Origin: Pseudonocardia sp. TRM90224
Lineage (GTDB): Bacteria; Actinomycetota; Actinomycetes; Mycobacteriales; Pseudonocardiaceae
NCBI RefSeq assembly: GCF_021245725.1
Contig: NZ_JAJGSX010000059.1
Coordinates: 1 to 38,309 of the forward strand
Direction of reading: 5' to 3'
Length of the DNA stretch: 38,309 bases
Shown here one piece after another: positions 23,949 to 32,858 of this stretch. The stretch's first letter is position 1; each line of letters opens with the position of its first letter. The position numbers and the translations under genes were made by a program. The notes beneath the pieces were generated by a model, which searched no databases, had not been told where the DNA came from, and saw only the letters and a program-made list of their open reading frames with translations.

Positions 23949-24760
23949 CCGCGCTCCCCCGCCGCCAGCACCCGCTTGGCCATGGTCACGTGCACGGCGT
24001 CGACCATCTGCCCGTCGACGACCCCGACGCCCCGCTCCGCCGCCCGCAGCACCGCTTGCGCGTGCTCGATCTCGGCAGCCGACGGGGTGAACACCTCGTG
24101 CGCGATCGCGACCTGCCCCGGGTGCAGGCAGATCTTGCCTCGATAGCCCAGGTCACGGCCTTGCGATGCATCGACGCGGAACGCCTCGACGTCGTGCACG
24201 GCAACAACGGCCTGGTCGAGCGCTACGACCCCGGCGAGGTGCGCAGCCAGGCAGACGGCGCTGCGGGCGAAGAGCACCTCGGTGCTCGCCGGCGTGCGCC
24301 GCCCACCGATGTCGGCGATGTAGTCCTCGGCGCCGAAGTACCCGGCATCGGGGCCTTCGGCAAGCAAGGGTCGGGCGTCCGCCACCCCGAGCGCCGTCTC
24401 GATGCCGGCGACGACCAGCGCACCCTCCGGGAGTGCCGCACGCACCGCCGCCAGCTGCGCCGCGTGCTCGTACTTCGGCAGCACGACCCCGTCGATGGAC
24501 GCCGCGGCCGCGGCAGCGAGGTCCGCGGCATGCCACACCGTGCCGGGCGGGTTGATCCGCAGCAGCACGGCACCCGCGTCCGGACGCTGCGCCGTCAACG
24601 CACCGACCGCCGCTTCCCGCGCGGCGTCCTTCGCGTCGGGCGCAACGGCGTCCTCCAGGTCGACGACCACGGCGTCGGGACGGGCCCGTCCGACCTTCGG
24701 CAGCAGCTCCGGCCGCCCACCCGGGACGAACATCAGACTGCGCATCGGCCGCTCGCTCAC
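23945..24760 (-). CDS. CitE-like CoA ester lyase (HpcH/HpaI family)
   Basis: 271 residues, TIM barrel of the citrate-lyase-beta-like family: RSLMFVPGGRPELLPKVGRARPDAVVVDLEDAVAPDAK, LRINPPGTVWHAADL, a metal-ligand Glu in AGIETALGV, and Asp in YFGAEDYIADIGG. The C-terminus has GRDLGYRGKICLHPGQVAIAHEVF. The M. tuberculosis relative Rv2498c cleaves (R)-3-hydroxy-3-methylglutaryl-CoA and (S)-citramalyl-CoA and sits next to a MaoC hydratase, fadE19, accA1 and accD1. The same partners occur here, so a beta-hydroxyacyl-CoA lyase step yielding acetyl-CoA plus a keto acid is likely. GTG start overlapping the MaoC gene by 4 bases. Confidence 0.88.
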   Translation of the reverse strand: MSERPMRSLMFVPGGRPELLPKVGRARPDAVVVDLEDAVAPDAKDAAREAAVGALTAQRPDAGAVLLRINPPGTVWHAADLAAAAAASIDGVVLPKYEHAAQLAAVRAALPEGALVVAGIETALGVADARPLLAEGPDAGYFGAEDYIADIGGRRTPASTEVLFARSAVCLAAHLAGVVALDQAVVAVHDVEAFRVDASQGRDLGYRGKICLHPGQVAIAHEVFTPSAAEIEHAQAVLRAAERGVGVVDGQMVDAVHVTMAKRVLAAGERG

Positions 24761-25200
24761 GCCACACCCTTGCGCACGACCAGCACCTTCAGCTCCGCGA
24801 CGAGCACGTCGGCGCCGCGCTGGTTGCGCACGACGAACCGCGAGGTGACCACACCGTCGTCCGGGCCCCGCTCGGTGATCGCCAGCACCTCGGTCTCGAC
24901 GTGCAGCGTGTCGCCGATGTGGGTCGGTGCGACGAACCGCAGCCGGTCGATCCCGTAGAACGCCTTCATCGCGTCCGGCCGGAACTCGACCAGGCCGAGC
25001 GCCACCGAGAGCACGAGCGCACCGTGCGCGATCCGCTGCCCGAACCGCGGGTCGGCCGCGGCGAACTCGACGTCGACGTGCAGCGGGTGCCAGTCGCCCG
25101 TGAACATCGCGAACGACACGATGTCGGTCTCGGTGATCGTCCGCGCGCGGCTGACGTGCTGGTCGCCGACCTGGATGCCGTCGAGGAACTCCGTGATCAC
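24757..25200 (-). CDS. MaoC family dehydratase (hot-dog enoyl-CoA hydratase)
   Basis: 147 residues, single hot-dog domain. The hydratase motif is complete: TGDWHPLHVDVEFAAADPRFGQRIAHGALVLS, giving the Asp-His dyad (D and H of GDWHPLH) and the glycine that binds the thioester. (R)-specific hydration of an enoyl-CoA is expected. GTG start overlaps the transporter stop, and its own stop overlaps the CitE-like gene, so the hydratase and lyase are coupled, as would suit successive steps. Confidence 0.87.
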   Translation of the reverse strand: MITEFLDGIQVGDQHVSRARTITETDIVSFAMFTGDWHPLHVDVEFAAADPRFGQRIAHGALVLSVALGLVEFRPDAMKAFYGIDRLRFVAPTHIGDTLHVETEVLAITERGPDDGVVTSRFVVRNQRGADVLVAELKVLVVRKGVA

Positions 25201-26534
25201 GCAGCCGCCTCCCGCACGCCGTCCATGTCGGCGCTGCCGCTCGCCACGTCGCGCTGCGACACCGCGGCCACGCACACCAGCGAGACGATCGAGAGGATCG
25301 CGATGTAGGCGGCCACGGCGATCGACGTGCCCCAACGCGCGACGAGCGCGGTCGCCACTATCGGCGTCACCGCGCCGCCGAGCAGCACCCCGAGCTGGAA
25401 CGACACCGTGGAGGCGCTGAAGCGGACGGTCGCGTCGAACAGCTCCGTGATGAACGTGGCCTGCGGCCCGTAGGAGACCGAGAAGAAGAGCGCGCCGACG
25501 ACGTAGGCCAGCACCAGCAGCACCGGGTTGCCGCTGTCGATCGCGGCGAACGTCGGGAAGATCCAGATCGTCATCGCGGCCAGCCCGGTGATGATCATCG
25601 TGCGCCGGCCGCGGCGCTGCGCGAGCGCGCCGAACCACGGCATCGCAACCACCGCCACCACGGCCGAGACCAGCACCGCGACGAGCATCGCGTTGCCCGT
25701 CTGCACCTTCGTCGACTTCACGTACGCCAGCGCGTAGGTGTTCACGCCGTAGAAGTAGGCGCCGGTGCTGATCATCGAGCCGGTCGCGAGCAGCACCTGG
25801 CGCGGGTAGTTGCGCACCGCGTCGAGCAGCGGCACGCGCGCGGCCCGCTTGCTGCGCTTGACCTCCTCGAACACCGGGGTGTCGCCGATCGTGAACCGGA
25901 CGTAGAGCCCGACGCCGACGAGCACGATGCTGATCAGGAACGGCACCCGCCAGCCCCACGACAGGAACGCCGCCTCCGGCAGCTGCGAGACCAGGAAGAA
26001 CGCGGACGTCGCGAGGAAGAGCCCGGCCGGCACGCCGACCTGCGGCAGGCTGCCGAAGAACCCGCGGCGGGCCGGGCTCGCGTGCTCGACGGCCGTCAGC
26101 ACCGCGCCGCCCCACTCACCGCCGACCCCGAACCCCTGCACGAGCCGCAGCAGCACCAGCAGGATCGGGGCGGCGACGCCGATCGTCTCGTAGGTCGGCA
26201 GCAGGCCCATCAGGAACGTGGCGACGCCCATCATCGAGAGCGAGAGCACCAGCATCTGCTTGCGGCCGACCCGGTCGCCGAAGTGGCCTAGCACGATCCC
26301 GCCGAGCGGGCGCGCGAGGAACCCGACGGCGAACGTGCTGAACGCGAAGAGCGTCGAGGCCACCGGGTCGTTCCCGGGGAAGTACAGCGGGCCGAGCACC
26401 AGCGCGGCCGCGGATCCGTAGAGGATGAAGTCGTACCACTCGATGGTCGTGCCGATGAGGACCGAGGCGGCCACCCGGCGCATCGGGGCGCCGGTGACGG
26501 GGTCGGTGGCGGGGTCGGGGTCGGGGTTGGTCAT
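25197..26534 (-). CDS. MFS transporter, metabolite:H+ symporter (MHS) type
   Basis: 445 residues, 12 transmembrane helices. MHS motifs: GTTIEWYDFILYGSAAALV (TM1), ARPLGGIVLGHFGDRVGRKQMLV (loop 2-3), QGFGVGGEWGGAVLTAVEHA (TM5). It lies in the middle of the catabolic operon with 4-bp overlaps on both sides, so it should import the acid that the two CoA ligases activate. Related to the transporter at 7393-8694 but clearly diverged. Confidence 0.92.
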   Translation of the reverse strand: MTNPDPDPATDPVTGAPMRRVAASVLIGTTIEWYDFILYGSAAALVLGPLYFPGNDPVASTLFAFSTFAVGFLARPLGGIVLGHFGDRVGRKQMLVLSLSMMGVATFLMGLLPTYETIGVAAPILLVLLRLVQGFGVGGEWGGAVLTAVEHASPARRGFFGSLPQVGVPAGLFLATSAFFLVSQLPEAAFLSWGWRVPFLISIVLVGVGLYVRFTIGDTPVFEEVKRSKRAARVPLLDAVRNYPRQVLLATGSMISTGAYFYGVNTYALAYVKSTKVQTGNAMLVAVLVSAVVAVVAMPWFGALAQRRGRRTMIITGLAAMTIWIFPTFAAIDSGNPVLLVLAYVVGALFFSVSYGPQATFITELFDATVRFSASTVSFQLGVLLGGAVTPIVATALVARWGTSIAVAAYIAILSIVSLVCVAAVSQRDVASGSADMDGVREAAA

Positions 26535-27007
26535 GACGGCTCCGTAGGTGTGGGGGAAGGCCTGCGGTGCATGAGCCCGGTGCGGCGAGCGCGGCAGACG
26601 AGCTCGTCGCGCTGGTTGCGGGCGCGGTGCTCGAAGACGACGAGCCCGGCGTCGGGACGCGACTTCGAGGCGCGGGCCGAGACGACCTCGGTCTCCACGC
26701 GGATGGTGTCGCCGGGGAACACCGGCTTGGGGAACGCCACGTCGTTGATGCCGAGCTGGGCGACGATCGTGCCCTGGGTCAGCTCGGGCACCGAGAGCCC
26801 GACGACGAGTGCGAGCGTGAACATGCTGTTGACCAGCGGCCGGCCGAACTCGGTGCTGGCCGCGTAGTCGGCGTCGAGGTGCAGGGGCGCCGGGTTCATG
26901 GTCATCGTCGTGAAGAGCACGTTGTCGGTCTCGGTCACCGTGCGCCGGGTGGCGTGCTGGACGACCGTGCCGACCTCGAGCTCTTCGAACCAGCGGCCGG
27001 GGGTCAT
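26531..27007 (-). CDS. MaoC family protein, mesaconyl/itaconyl-CoA hydratase-like
   Basis: 158 residues, one hot-dog domain beginning GRWFEELEVGTVVQHATRRTVTETDNVLFTTMTMNPAPLHLDADYAASTEFGRPLVNSMFTLALVVGLSV and continuing AFPKPVFPGDTIRVETEVVSARASKSRPDAGLVVFEHRARNQ. This is the Rv2499c-like type, implicated in leucine and itaconate breakdown. The usual catalytic Asp position reads Asn (MNPAPLH), while the His is kept. The ATG overlaps the crotonase stop, and its stop overlaps the transporter start. Confidence 0.85.
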   Translation of the reverse strand: MTPGRWFEELEVGTVVQHATRRTVTETDNVLFTTMTMNPAPLHLDADYAASTEFGRPLVNSMFTLALVVGLSVPELTQGTIVAQLGINDVAFPKPVFPGDTIRVETEVVSARASKSRPDAGLVVFEHRARNQRDELVCRARRTGLMHRRPSPTPTEPS

Positions 27008-27798
27008 CGGGTCTCCAGCGGGTCGGGGAAGTGGGGTGCGCGACCGGCCCCGAACGCGGCGAGGCCGGCGGCCGCGTCGGGGGAGGTCATCAGGTGCCGG
27101 ACGAGCGCGGTGCGCTCGGCGACCAGTGCTGCGTGCTGCGCGGTCGGGGCGGCCGCGCGGTACATCCGTTTCATCCCGGCCAGGGCGTCGCGGCCGTGCC
27201 GGGACAGGCGTGCGACGAGCGCGTCGACAGTCGCGTCGAGCTCGGCGGCGGGGGCGACGTGGCTCGCCAGCCCCCACTCGGCCGCGGTGGTGCCGTCGAT
27301 CATCTCGCCGGTGTAGAGCAGCCGCCGCGCCCGCATCGGGGGCAGCGCCAGCGGCAGCCGGACGGACCCGCCCGCGCCGGGCAGCAGCCCGTACTCCAGG
27401 TGCCGGTCGCCGATGCGCGCGTCGTCGGCGACGACGGCCAGGTCGCAGGCCAGCAGGATCTCGCAGCCGCCGGCGAGCGCGTACTCGGCGACCACCGCGA
27501 CCGAGACGAACGAAGCCGCCTCGATCCGGTCGAGCACTGCCCCGATCGACGCGATGTAGCGCGCGACGGCATCCTCGTCGGCGAGCAGGGTCCGCAGGTG
27601 CGGGAGGTCGGCGCCGGCCGAGAGCGTGCCACCCGCCCCGCGCAGGACGAACACCGAGCAGCCAGCCGCGAGCGCCGCGTCGACGGCGGCGTCGAGGCCC
27701 GCCAGCACCGCCGGGCTCAGCGCGTTCTTCGCCTGCGGCCGGTTGATGAGCACGCGTGCTGTCCGGCCGTCGACCTTGGTGACGACGTCCCCGCTCAT
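27004..27798 (-). CDS. Enoyl-CoA hydratase/isomerase (crotonase) family protein
   Basis: 264 residues, crotonase fold: ARVLINRPQAKNALSPAVLAGLDAAVDAAL, oxyanion-hole segment TLSAGADLPHL, AEYALAGGCEILLACDLAVVADDARIGDRHLEYGLLPGAGGSVRLPLAL. Aligned by eye to rat enoyl-CoA hydratase, both catalytic glutamates seem changed (His at the Glu144 position, Arg at Glu164), although a Glu lies two residues on in HLEYG. It may therefore catalyse isomerisation, hydrolysis or another crotonase reaction. It overlaps both neighbours by 4 bases. Confidence 0.87.
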   Translation of the reverse strand: MSGDVVTKVDGRTARVLINRPQAKNALSPAVLAGLDAAVDAALAAGCSVFVLRGAGGTLSAGADLPHLRTLLADEDAVARYIASIGAVLDRIEAASFVSVAVVAEYALAGGCEILLACDLAVVADDARIGDRHLEYGLLPGAGGSVRLPLALPPMRARRLLYTGEMIDGTTAAEWGLASHVAPAAELDATVDALVARLSRHGRDALAGMKRMYRAAAPTAQHAALVAERTALVRHLMTSPDAAAGLAAFGAGRAPHFPDPLETR

Positions 27799-29369
27799 GG
27801 CCGCCGCACCGTGACGCCGGCCTTCTCGCGGTCCCACAGCTCGCCCAGCCGTTCCCGGGCTGCGACGGCCAGCTTGTACTTCTCGATCTTCTCGCTGGGT
27901 GTCTTCGGCAGCGCGGGAACGGCCTCCAGGTAGCGCGGCACCATGTAGTACGCCATGTGCTCGGCGCAGAACCCGACGAGCGCGGCGAAGTCGACCGTCG
28001 CGCCCTCGGCCGGCACGACGTAGGCCATCACCTCGTCCTCACCCAGCTCCGACGGCACCGGCACTGCCGCGGCCTCGACGACGTCGGGGTGACGGCAGAG
28101 CACGGTCTCCACCTCGAAAGCGGAGATGTTCTCCCCTCGCCTGCGGATGGCCTCCTTCTTGCGGTCGGCGAAGAAGAGGTAGCCGTCGTCGTCGAGGTGG
28201 CCGCGGTCACCCGTGTGGAACCACAGGTCGCGGGTGGCGGCGACGGTCGCCTCGGCCATCTCGTAGTAGCCGAGCATGATGCTGCCGCGCTCGTTGGGCC
28301 TGATGCAGATCTCGCCGACCTCGCCCGCCGGCACCGGGCAGCCGGCGTCGTCGACGATCTGGACGGACATGTAGTCGCGCACCCGGCCCGCCGAGGACGC
28401 CTTCCCTGGCGGGTCGTCCGGGCCGAACACCGTCACGGCGGTGTTCTCCGTCATGGCGTAGACCGAGGTCACGCCGATCCCGTAGCGCTCGCGCCACGTC
28501 TCGGCCAGCTCGCCGGAGTTGGGCACCACCATCGCCGTGCGGACGCGGTGCTCCCGGTCGCGCGGCGACGCCGGCTGCTGCCAGATGATGTTCGCCATCG
28601 CGCCGAGCGCGTTGAACACCGTCGCGCCGGACTCGCGGATCTCGTCCCAGAACCGGCGGGCCGAGAAGCCCGGCGAGAGCGCCACCGCGGCGTCGGCCCA
28701 CAGCGCCGCGTAGACCGTGTACCAGAGCGCGTTGCCGTGGAAGAGCGGCAGGCACGTGTAGAGCACGTCGTCGGGACCGTAGCCGGAGAGGGCCGCCATC
28801 CGCATGCCGACGCCGTGCCCCTGCGAGTGCGGGCACACCACTCCCTTGGACGGGCCGGTGGTCCCAGACGTGTACATGATCAGGTGCGGGTCGTCGTAGC
28901 GGACCTCGGCCAGCTCCGGCGGCTCCGCCGACGGCAGCGCGGCGAACGCGGCGAGGTCGTCCGGCCCGAGCACCTCGCGGACGGCCGGCACCTGCGCGAC
29001 GGCCGGGTCGACCCGGTCGCGGTAGCCGTCCTCGGCGACGAGCAGCACGGAGTCGGACTGGTCGAGCAGGTAGCGCAGCAGGTCGCCCTTCGCCGCGGTG
29101 TTGATCGGCACGGCGACCGCGCCGAGCTTGCCGAGCCCCCACAGCGCCCAGAGCATCTCCGGGCGGTTGGGCAGCATCAGCGCCACGTGGTCGCCGCGTT
29201 CGATCCCGGACTGCCGGAAGCCCTCGGCGTAGGAGTTGGTGACGGCGTGCACGTCGGTGTAGGTCCAGCTGCGACCGAGATGCAGGAGGAAGGTCCGGTC
29301 CCCGACGGTCCGGGCCTTGTCGGCGAGGATCCGGCCGATCGTCCGGTCCTCCAGCGCGTAGGTCCGCAC
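27795..29369 (-). CDS. AMP-dependent acyl-CoA synthetase/ligase
   Basis: 524 residues, ANL superfamily. P-loop LIMYTSGTTGPSKGVVCPHS (about 163-182), adenylate-binding SVYAMTENT, LWFHTGDRGHLDDDGYLFFADRKKEAIRRRGENISAFEVE and a C-terminal domain with the catalytic Lys in TPSEKIEKYKL. It activates a carboxylate to the CoA thioester. The GTG 29369 start is 10 bases after the preceding stop codon. Most similar in style to medium-chain or carnitine/crotonobetaine-type ligases; substrate not determinable. Confidence 0.9.
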   Translation of the reverse strand: MRTYALEDRTIGRILADKARTVGDRTFLLHLGRSWTYTDVHAVTNSYAEGFRQSGIERGDHVALMLPNRPEMLWALWGLGKLGAVAVPINTAAKGDLLRYLLDQSDSVLLVAEDGYRDRVDPAVAQVPAVREVLGPDDLAAFAALPSAEPPELAEVRYDDPHLIMYTSGTTGPSKGVVCPHSQGHGVGMRMAALSGYGPDDVLYTCLPLFHGNALWYTVYAALWADAAVALSPGFSARRFWDEIRESGATVFNALGAMANIIWQQPASPRDREHRVRTAMVVPNSGELAETWRERYGIGVTSVYAMTENTAVTVFGPDDPPGKASSAGRVRDYMSVQIVDDAGCPVPAGEVGEICIRPNERGSIMLGYYEMAEATVAATRDLWFHTGDRGHLDDDGYLFFADRKKEAIRRRGENISAFEVETVLCRHPDVVEAAAVPVPSELGEDEVMAYVVPAEGATVDFAALVGFCAEHMAYYMVPRYLEAVPALPKTPSEKIEKYKLAVAARERLGELWDREKAGVTVRRP

Positions 29370-29379
29370 GGCGGCGCCC

Positions 29380-31308
29380 TCAGGCCCGCACGACGGCCGC
29401 GACGGCGTCGAGCGCTGCGGGGTCCTCCATCGCGCTCGTGTCGCCGGTCGGCCCGCCGTGCACGACGAGGTCGCGCAGCAGCCTGCGCATGATCTTGCCG
29501 GTGCGGGTCTTCGGCATCGCCGACGTGACGTGCACGGCGTCCAGCCGCGCGTAGCCGCCCATCTCGGCCACGACGTGGCGTCCGATCTCCGCACGCGCCG
29601 AGGACGCGTCGACGTCGCCGCGCAACGTCACGAACGCGATCGGGACCGTGCCCTTCGTCTCGTGCGGCACACCGACCACGGCGGCCTCGACCACCGCGGG
29701 ATGGGCGGTGACCACGGCCTCGATCTCCATCGTCGACATCCGGTGCGCGGCCACGTTGATCACGTCGTCGGCGCGGCCGAGCACCCACAGCTGCCCGTCG
29801 GCGTCGAGCACCGCCTCGTCGTGCGTCGCGTACCGGCCGGGGAAGCGCGCGAAGTAGGTCGAGCGGTAACGGTCGTGGTCGTCCCACACCGTGCGGGCGA
29901 GCGTGGGGAACGGCGCGGTGAGCACCAGGTTGCCCTTCACCCCGGTCGCGGCCGGCAGGCCGAAGTCGTCGACCACCTCGAACGTGTGCCCCGGCACCGG
30001 CGTGCCGACCGAGCCCGCCTTCAGCGGCTCCACTCCGTACACCGGGTACGTCCAGGTCGAGCCGGTCTCGGTCTGCCCGTAGGCGTTGACCACCGGGACG
30101 TCGAACGTGGTGCTCGTCCATTCGAACGTGTCGGCGTCGAGCGGCTCGCCCTGCATCGTGATCAGCTTCAGCCCGGGCAGCGGGTGCTCGGCCGCGAGGT
30201 CGTCGCCGAACTTGCGCAGCATCCGCGCGAGCGTCGGGGCGGCCAGCACCTTCGTCACGTCGTGCCGCTGGCAGATCTCGTAGAACCGGGCCGGGGTCGG
30301 GGTGTCCAGCGCACCTTCGAAGCACGCGATCGTCATGCCGCAGGCGAGGCCGCCGACCACCGCCTGGATCGGGAACGTCAGCCAGCCGACGTCGGCGGCG
30401 ACCCAGTAGACGTCATCCGGCTCGTGGCCGACCTGCCAGTGCGCGTTCGCCCAGGTCCCGAGCAGGAACCCGCCGACGCTGTGCACCACACCCTTCGGCT
30501 TCGACTCCGTGCCGCTCGTGAAGATCAGGAACGAGGGGTCGTTCGGGTCGAGCGGCACGGCGGGCGTCCCGTCGGCGCCGCGCTCCAGCACGTCGGCGAA
30601 GGCGTGCTCGCCCTCCTCCAGCGCGGCCGCGTCGCCGGTGCGGTCGACGACCACCGTCGCTCGCACGGTCGGCGCCCGCTTGCGCGCGGCGCGCAGCGTC
30701 TCCAGCAGCGAGATGCGCCGGCCACGCCGGTAGCTCGCATCGGCGACGATCACGACGGACGCGCGGGCGGCCTGCAGCCGCGAGGCCACGGCCTCCTCGC
30801 CGAAGCCGGAGAACAGCACCGTGTAGATCGCGCCTATCCGGTTGCACGCGTGGATCGCGGTGAACGCCTCGACGAGGTTCGGCATGTAGATCGCGACGAC
30901 GTCACCGCGGCCGACTCCCATGTCCAGCAGCCCGGCCGCGAGCCGGGTGACGTCGTCGGCCAGCTCGGCGTAGGTGAGCGTCCGGACGTCGCCGGGCTCG
31001 CCCTCCCACACGACGGCCGCCCGGTCACGGGTGGCCGGGTCCTCCGCCCAGCGGTCGACGCAGTTGTCGGCGACGTTGATCCGGCCGCCCTCGAAGTAGC
31101 GGAAGCTCTCGATGTCGCCGGTGCGAACCGTGTGCCAGGGCGTCGACCAGCGCTGTTGCCGCGCGACCCATTCCCAGTAGTCGTCGGGGTCGGTGAACGC
31201 GCGGGCGGCGCGCAGCGCGTCCACGCGGGCGGGGACGACCCACTCTGGGCGCAGTGGCTGCAGCGGTCGGTCGATCAGCTGGGTGAGGCTGTCGGTCGGG
31301 CCGGACAT
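29380..31308 (-). CDS. Acetyl/propionyl-CoA synthetase-like acyl-CoA ligase
   Basis: 642 residues, the length of acetyl-CoA synthetase, with the ACAS-type N-terminal region (YWEWVARQQRWSTPWHTV, FEGGRINVADNCVDRW). ATP loop FLIFTSGTESKPKGVVHS, NAYGQTETGSTWTYP, DVINVAAHRMSTMEIE, and catalytic Lys in MPKTRTGKIMRRLLRDL. The TSGTESKPKG loop and YGQTETGS differ from classical Acs (TSGSTGxPKG, WWQTETG), so a larger short-chain acid is plausible. ATG 31308 follows AAAGGA; the 29-base gap from the carboxylase beta gene is the largest within the operon core. Confidence 0.9.
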   Translation of the reverse strand: MSGPTDSLTQLIDRPLQPLRPEWVVPARVDALRAARAFTDPDDYWEWVARQQRWSTPWHTVRTGDIESFRYFEGGRINVADNCVDRWAEDPATRDRAAVVWEGEPGDVRTLTYAELADDVTRLAAGLLDMGVGRGDVVAIYMPNLVEAFTAIHACNRIGAIYTVLFSGFGEEAVASRLQAARASVVIVADASYRRGRRISLLETLRAARKRAPTVRATVVVDRTGDAAALEEGEHAFADVLERGADGTPAVPLDPNDPSFLIFTSGTESKPKGVVHSVGGFLLGTWANAHWQVGHEPDDVYWVAADVGWLTFPIQAVVGGLACGMTIACFEGALDTPTPARFYEICQRHDVTKVLAAPTLARMLRKFGDDLAAEHPLPGLKLITMQGEPLDADTFEWTSTTFDVPVVNAYGQTETGSTWTYPVYGVEPLKAGSVGTPVPGHTFEVVDDFGLPAATGVKGNLVLTAPFPTLARTVWDDHDRYRSTYFARFPGRYATHDEAVLDADGQLWVLGRADDVINVAAHRMSTMEIEAVVTAHPAVVEAAVVGVPHETKGTVPIAFVTLRGDVDASSARAEIGRHVVAEMGGYARLDAVHVTSAMPKTRTGKIMRRLLRDLVVHGGPTGDTSAMEDPAALDAVAAVVRA

Positions 31309-31337
31309 CGTCGTCCTTTCCTCTGCGAACGGGGGCT

Positions 31338-32858
31338 CTAGACGGGGCTGACCAGGTGGTGGCGCCGCCCCGGGGTGCGGGTCCAGCGGTCGGCGTCGAC
31401 CAAACGGGCGGCCAGCTCGCCGCGCAGCGCGCCGGGTTCGACCACCGCGTCGACGACGAGGTCGCTGCCCATTCGCAGCAGGTTGATGTCGGCGCGCTGC
31501 TCGGCCGTGCGGGCCTCGACGAACGCCGCACGCTCGGCGTCGTCGGTGATGGCCGCGATCTTGTTGGCGTAGACGGCGTTCACCGACGCCTCGGCCGCCA
31601 TCGGCCCGATCGTCGCGGTCGGGATCGCGATCGTCGCGCGCGGTTCGAAGCCGGGGGCGCACATCGCGTAGTAGCCGGCGGCGTAGGCCTTGCGCAGCAC
31701 CACCGAGAACTTCGGGACCTCGGCCGACGCCATCGCGGCGATCATCTTCGCGCCGTGGCGGATGATCCCCTGGCGCTCGACCTCGACGCCCACCATGAAC
31801 CCGGGCACGTCCTGCAGGAAGATCAGCGGGACGTTGAAGGCGTCGCAGAGCGAGATGAAGCGGGCGGCCTTGTCGGCGGAGTCGACGAAGATCGCGCCGC
31901 TGCGCACGCTCGGCTGGTTGGCGACGAGCCCGACGACCCGGCCGTCCAGCCGGGCGAGGCCCACGACCAGCTCCTGCGCCCACCGCGCCTTGATCTCGAA
32001 GAACGTGCCGCCGTCGACGATCCCGTCGATCACGTCGCGCACGTCGTAGCCGACGTTGGGATCGGCGGGCACGAGCCCGTCCCACTCGGGCCGCTCGGGC
32101 CCGACCGGCTCGCGGCGCAGCGGCGGTGAGCGGAAGTCGTCGGGCAAGTACGAGAGCAGCAGCCGGGCGGCGGCCACGGCCTCCCAGTCGGTGTCGAACA
32201 CCTCGTCGCCGCAGCCGGAGACGGTGGCGTGCATCATCGCGCCGCCCATCTCCTCCAGGGTGGTGCGCTCCCCGGTCACCTTCTCCGCGACCCGGGGGCT
32301 GGCCAGGTACATCGAGGCGTTGCCGTTGACCATGCCGACCCAGTCGCAGAACGCCGGCATGTACGCCCCGCCCGCGGCCGACGGCCCGTGCAGGCAGCAC
32401 ACCTGCGGGACGCGCCCGGAGAGCTTGATCTGCAGGTTGAAGATCGCCGACGCGCCGCGGCGGCCGGGGAAGAAGCCCATCTGGTCGGTGAGCCGCCCGC
32501 CCGCCGAGTCGACCAGGTAGACGACCGGCAGCAGGTCGCGGTCGGCCCGCTCCAGGATCCGGATCTGCTTCTCGCAGGTCAGCTCGCCCCACGAGCCGGC
32601 CTTCACCGTGAAGTCGTGCGCGATCACCGCGACCGGACGGCCGTCGACCTGCCCGACGCCCGTCACCACACCGTCGGCCGGCAGGCCGCTGTCGGCTGCG
32701 GCGAGCAACCCGTCCTCGACGAACGTGCCCGGGTCGAACAGGATCGCGAGTCGGTCGCGCACCGGCAGCTTGTCCGGCCAGCGGGCCGGGTCGCCGCCGA
32801 GGCGGGCCCGTTCCTGCGCCGCCACGACGTCGGCGGGGCCCGGTTCCACCGCCGTCAT
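31338..32858 (-). CDS. Acyl-CoA carboxylase beta subunit (carboxyltransferase)
   Basis: 506 residues, crotonase-type carboxyltransferase with N and C domains: VVYLVDSAGGRLTDQMGFFPGRRGASAIFNLQIKLSG, PSAAGGAYMPAFCDWVGMVNGNASMYLASPRVAEKVTGERTTLEEMGGAMMHATVSGCGD, and in the C half VGLVANQPSVRSGAIFVDSADKAARFI and LQDVPGFMVGVEVERQGIIRHGAKM. It transfers CO2 from biotin on the 21272-23017 product to an acyl-CoA. The alpha subunit gene lies 8 kb downstream at the far end of the operon. ATG overlaps the dehydrogenase stop by 4 bases. Confidence 0.92.
   Translation of the reverse strand: MTAVEPGPADVVAAQERARLGGDPARWPDKLPVRDRLAILFDPGTFVEDGLLAAADSGLPADGVVTGVGQVDGRPVAVIAHDFTVKAGSWGELTCEKQIRILERADRDLLPVVYLVDSAGGRLTDQMGFFPGRRGASAIFNLQIKLSGRVPQVCCLHGPSAAGGAYMPAFCDWVGMVNGNASMYLASPRVAEKVTGERTTLEEMGGAMMHATVSGCGDEVFDTDWEAVAAARLLLSYLPDDFRSPPLRREPVGPERPEWDGLVPADPNVGYDVRDVIDGIVDGGTFFEIKARWAQELVVGLARLDGRVVGLVANQPSVRSGAIFVDSADKAARFISLCDAFNVPLIFLQDVPGFMVGVEVERQGIIRHGAKMIAAMASAEVPKFSVVLRKAYAAGYYAMCAPGFEPRATIAIPTATIGPMAAEASVNAVYANKIAAITDDAERAAFVEARTAEQRADINLLRMGSDLVVDAVVEPGALRGELAARLVDADRWTRTPGRRHHLVSPV

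Noticed and set aside
27957..29492. 511-codon open frame antisense to the acyl-CoA ligase
   Set aside because: Shadow of a well-supported gene; low-complexity translation without motifs.
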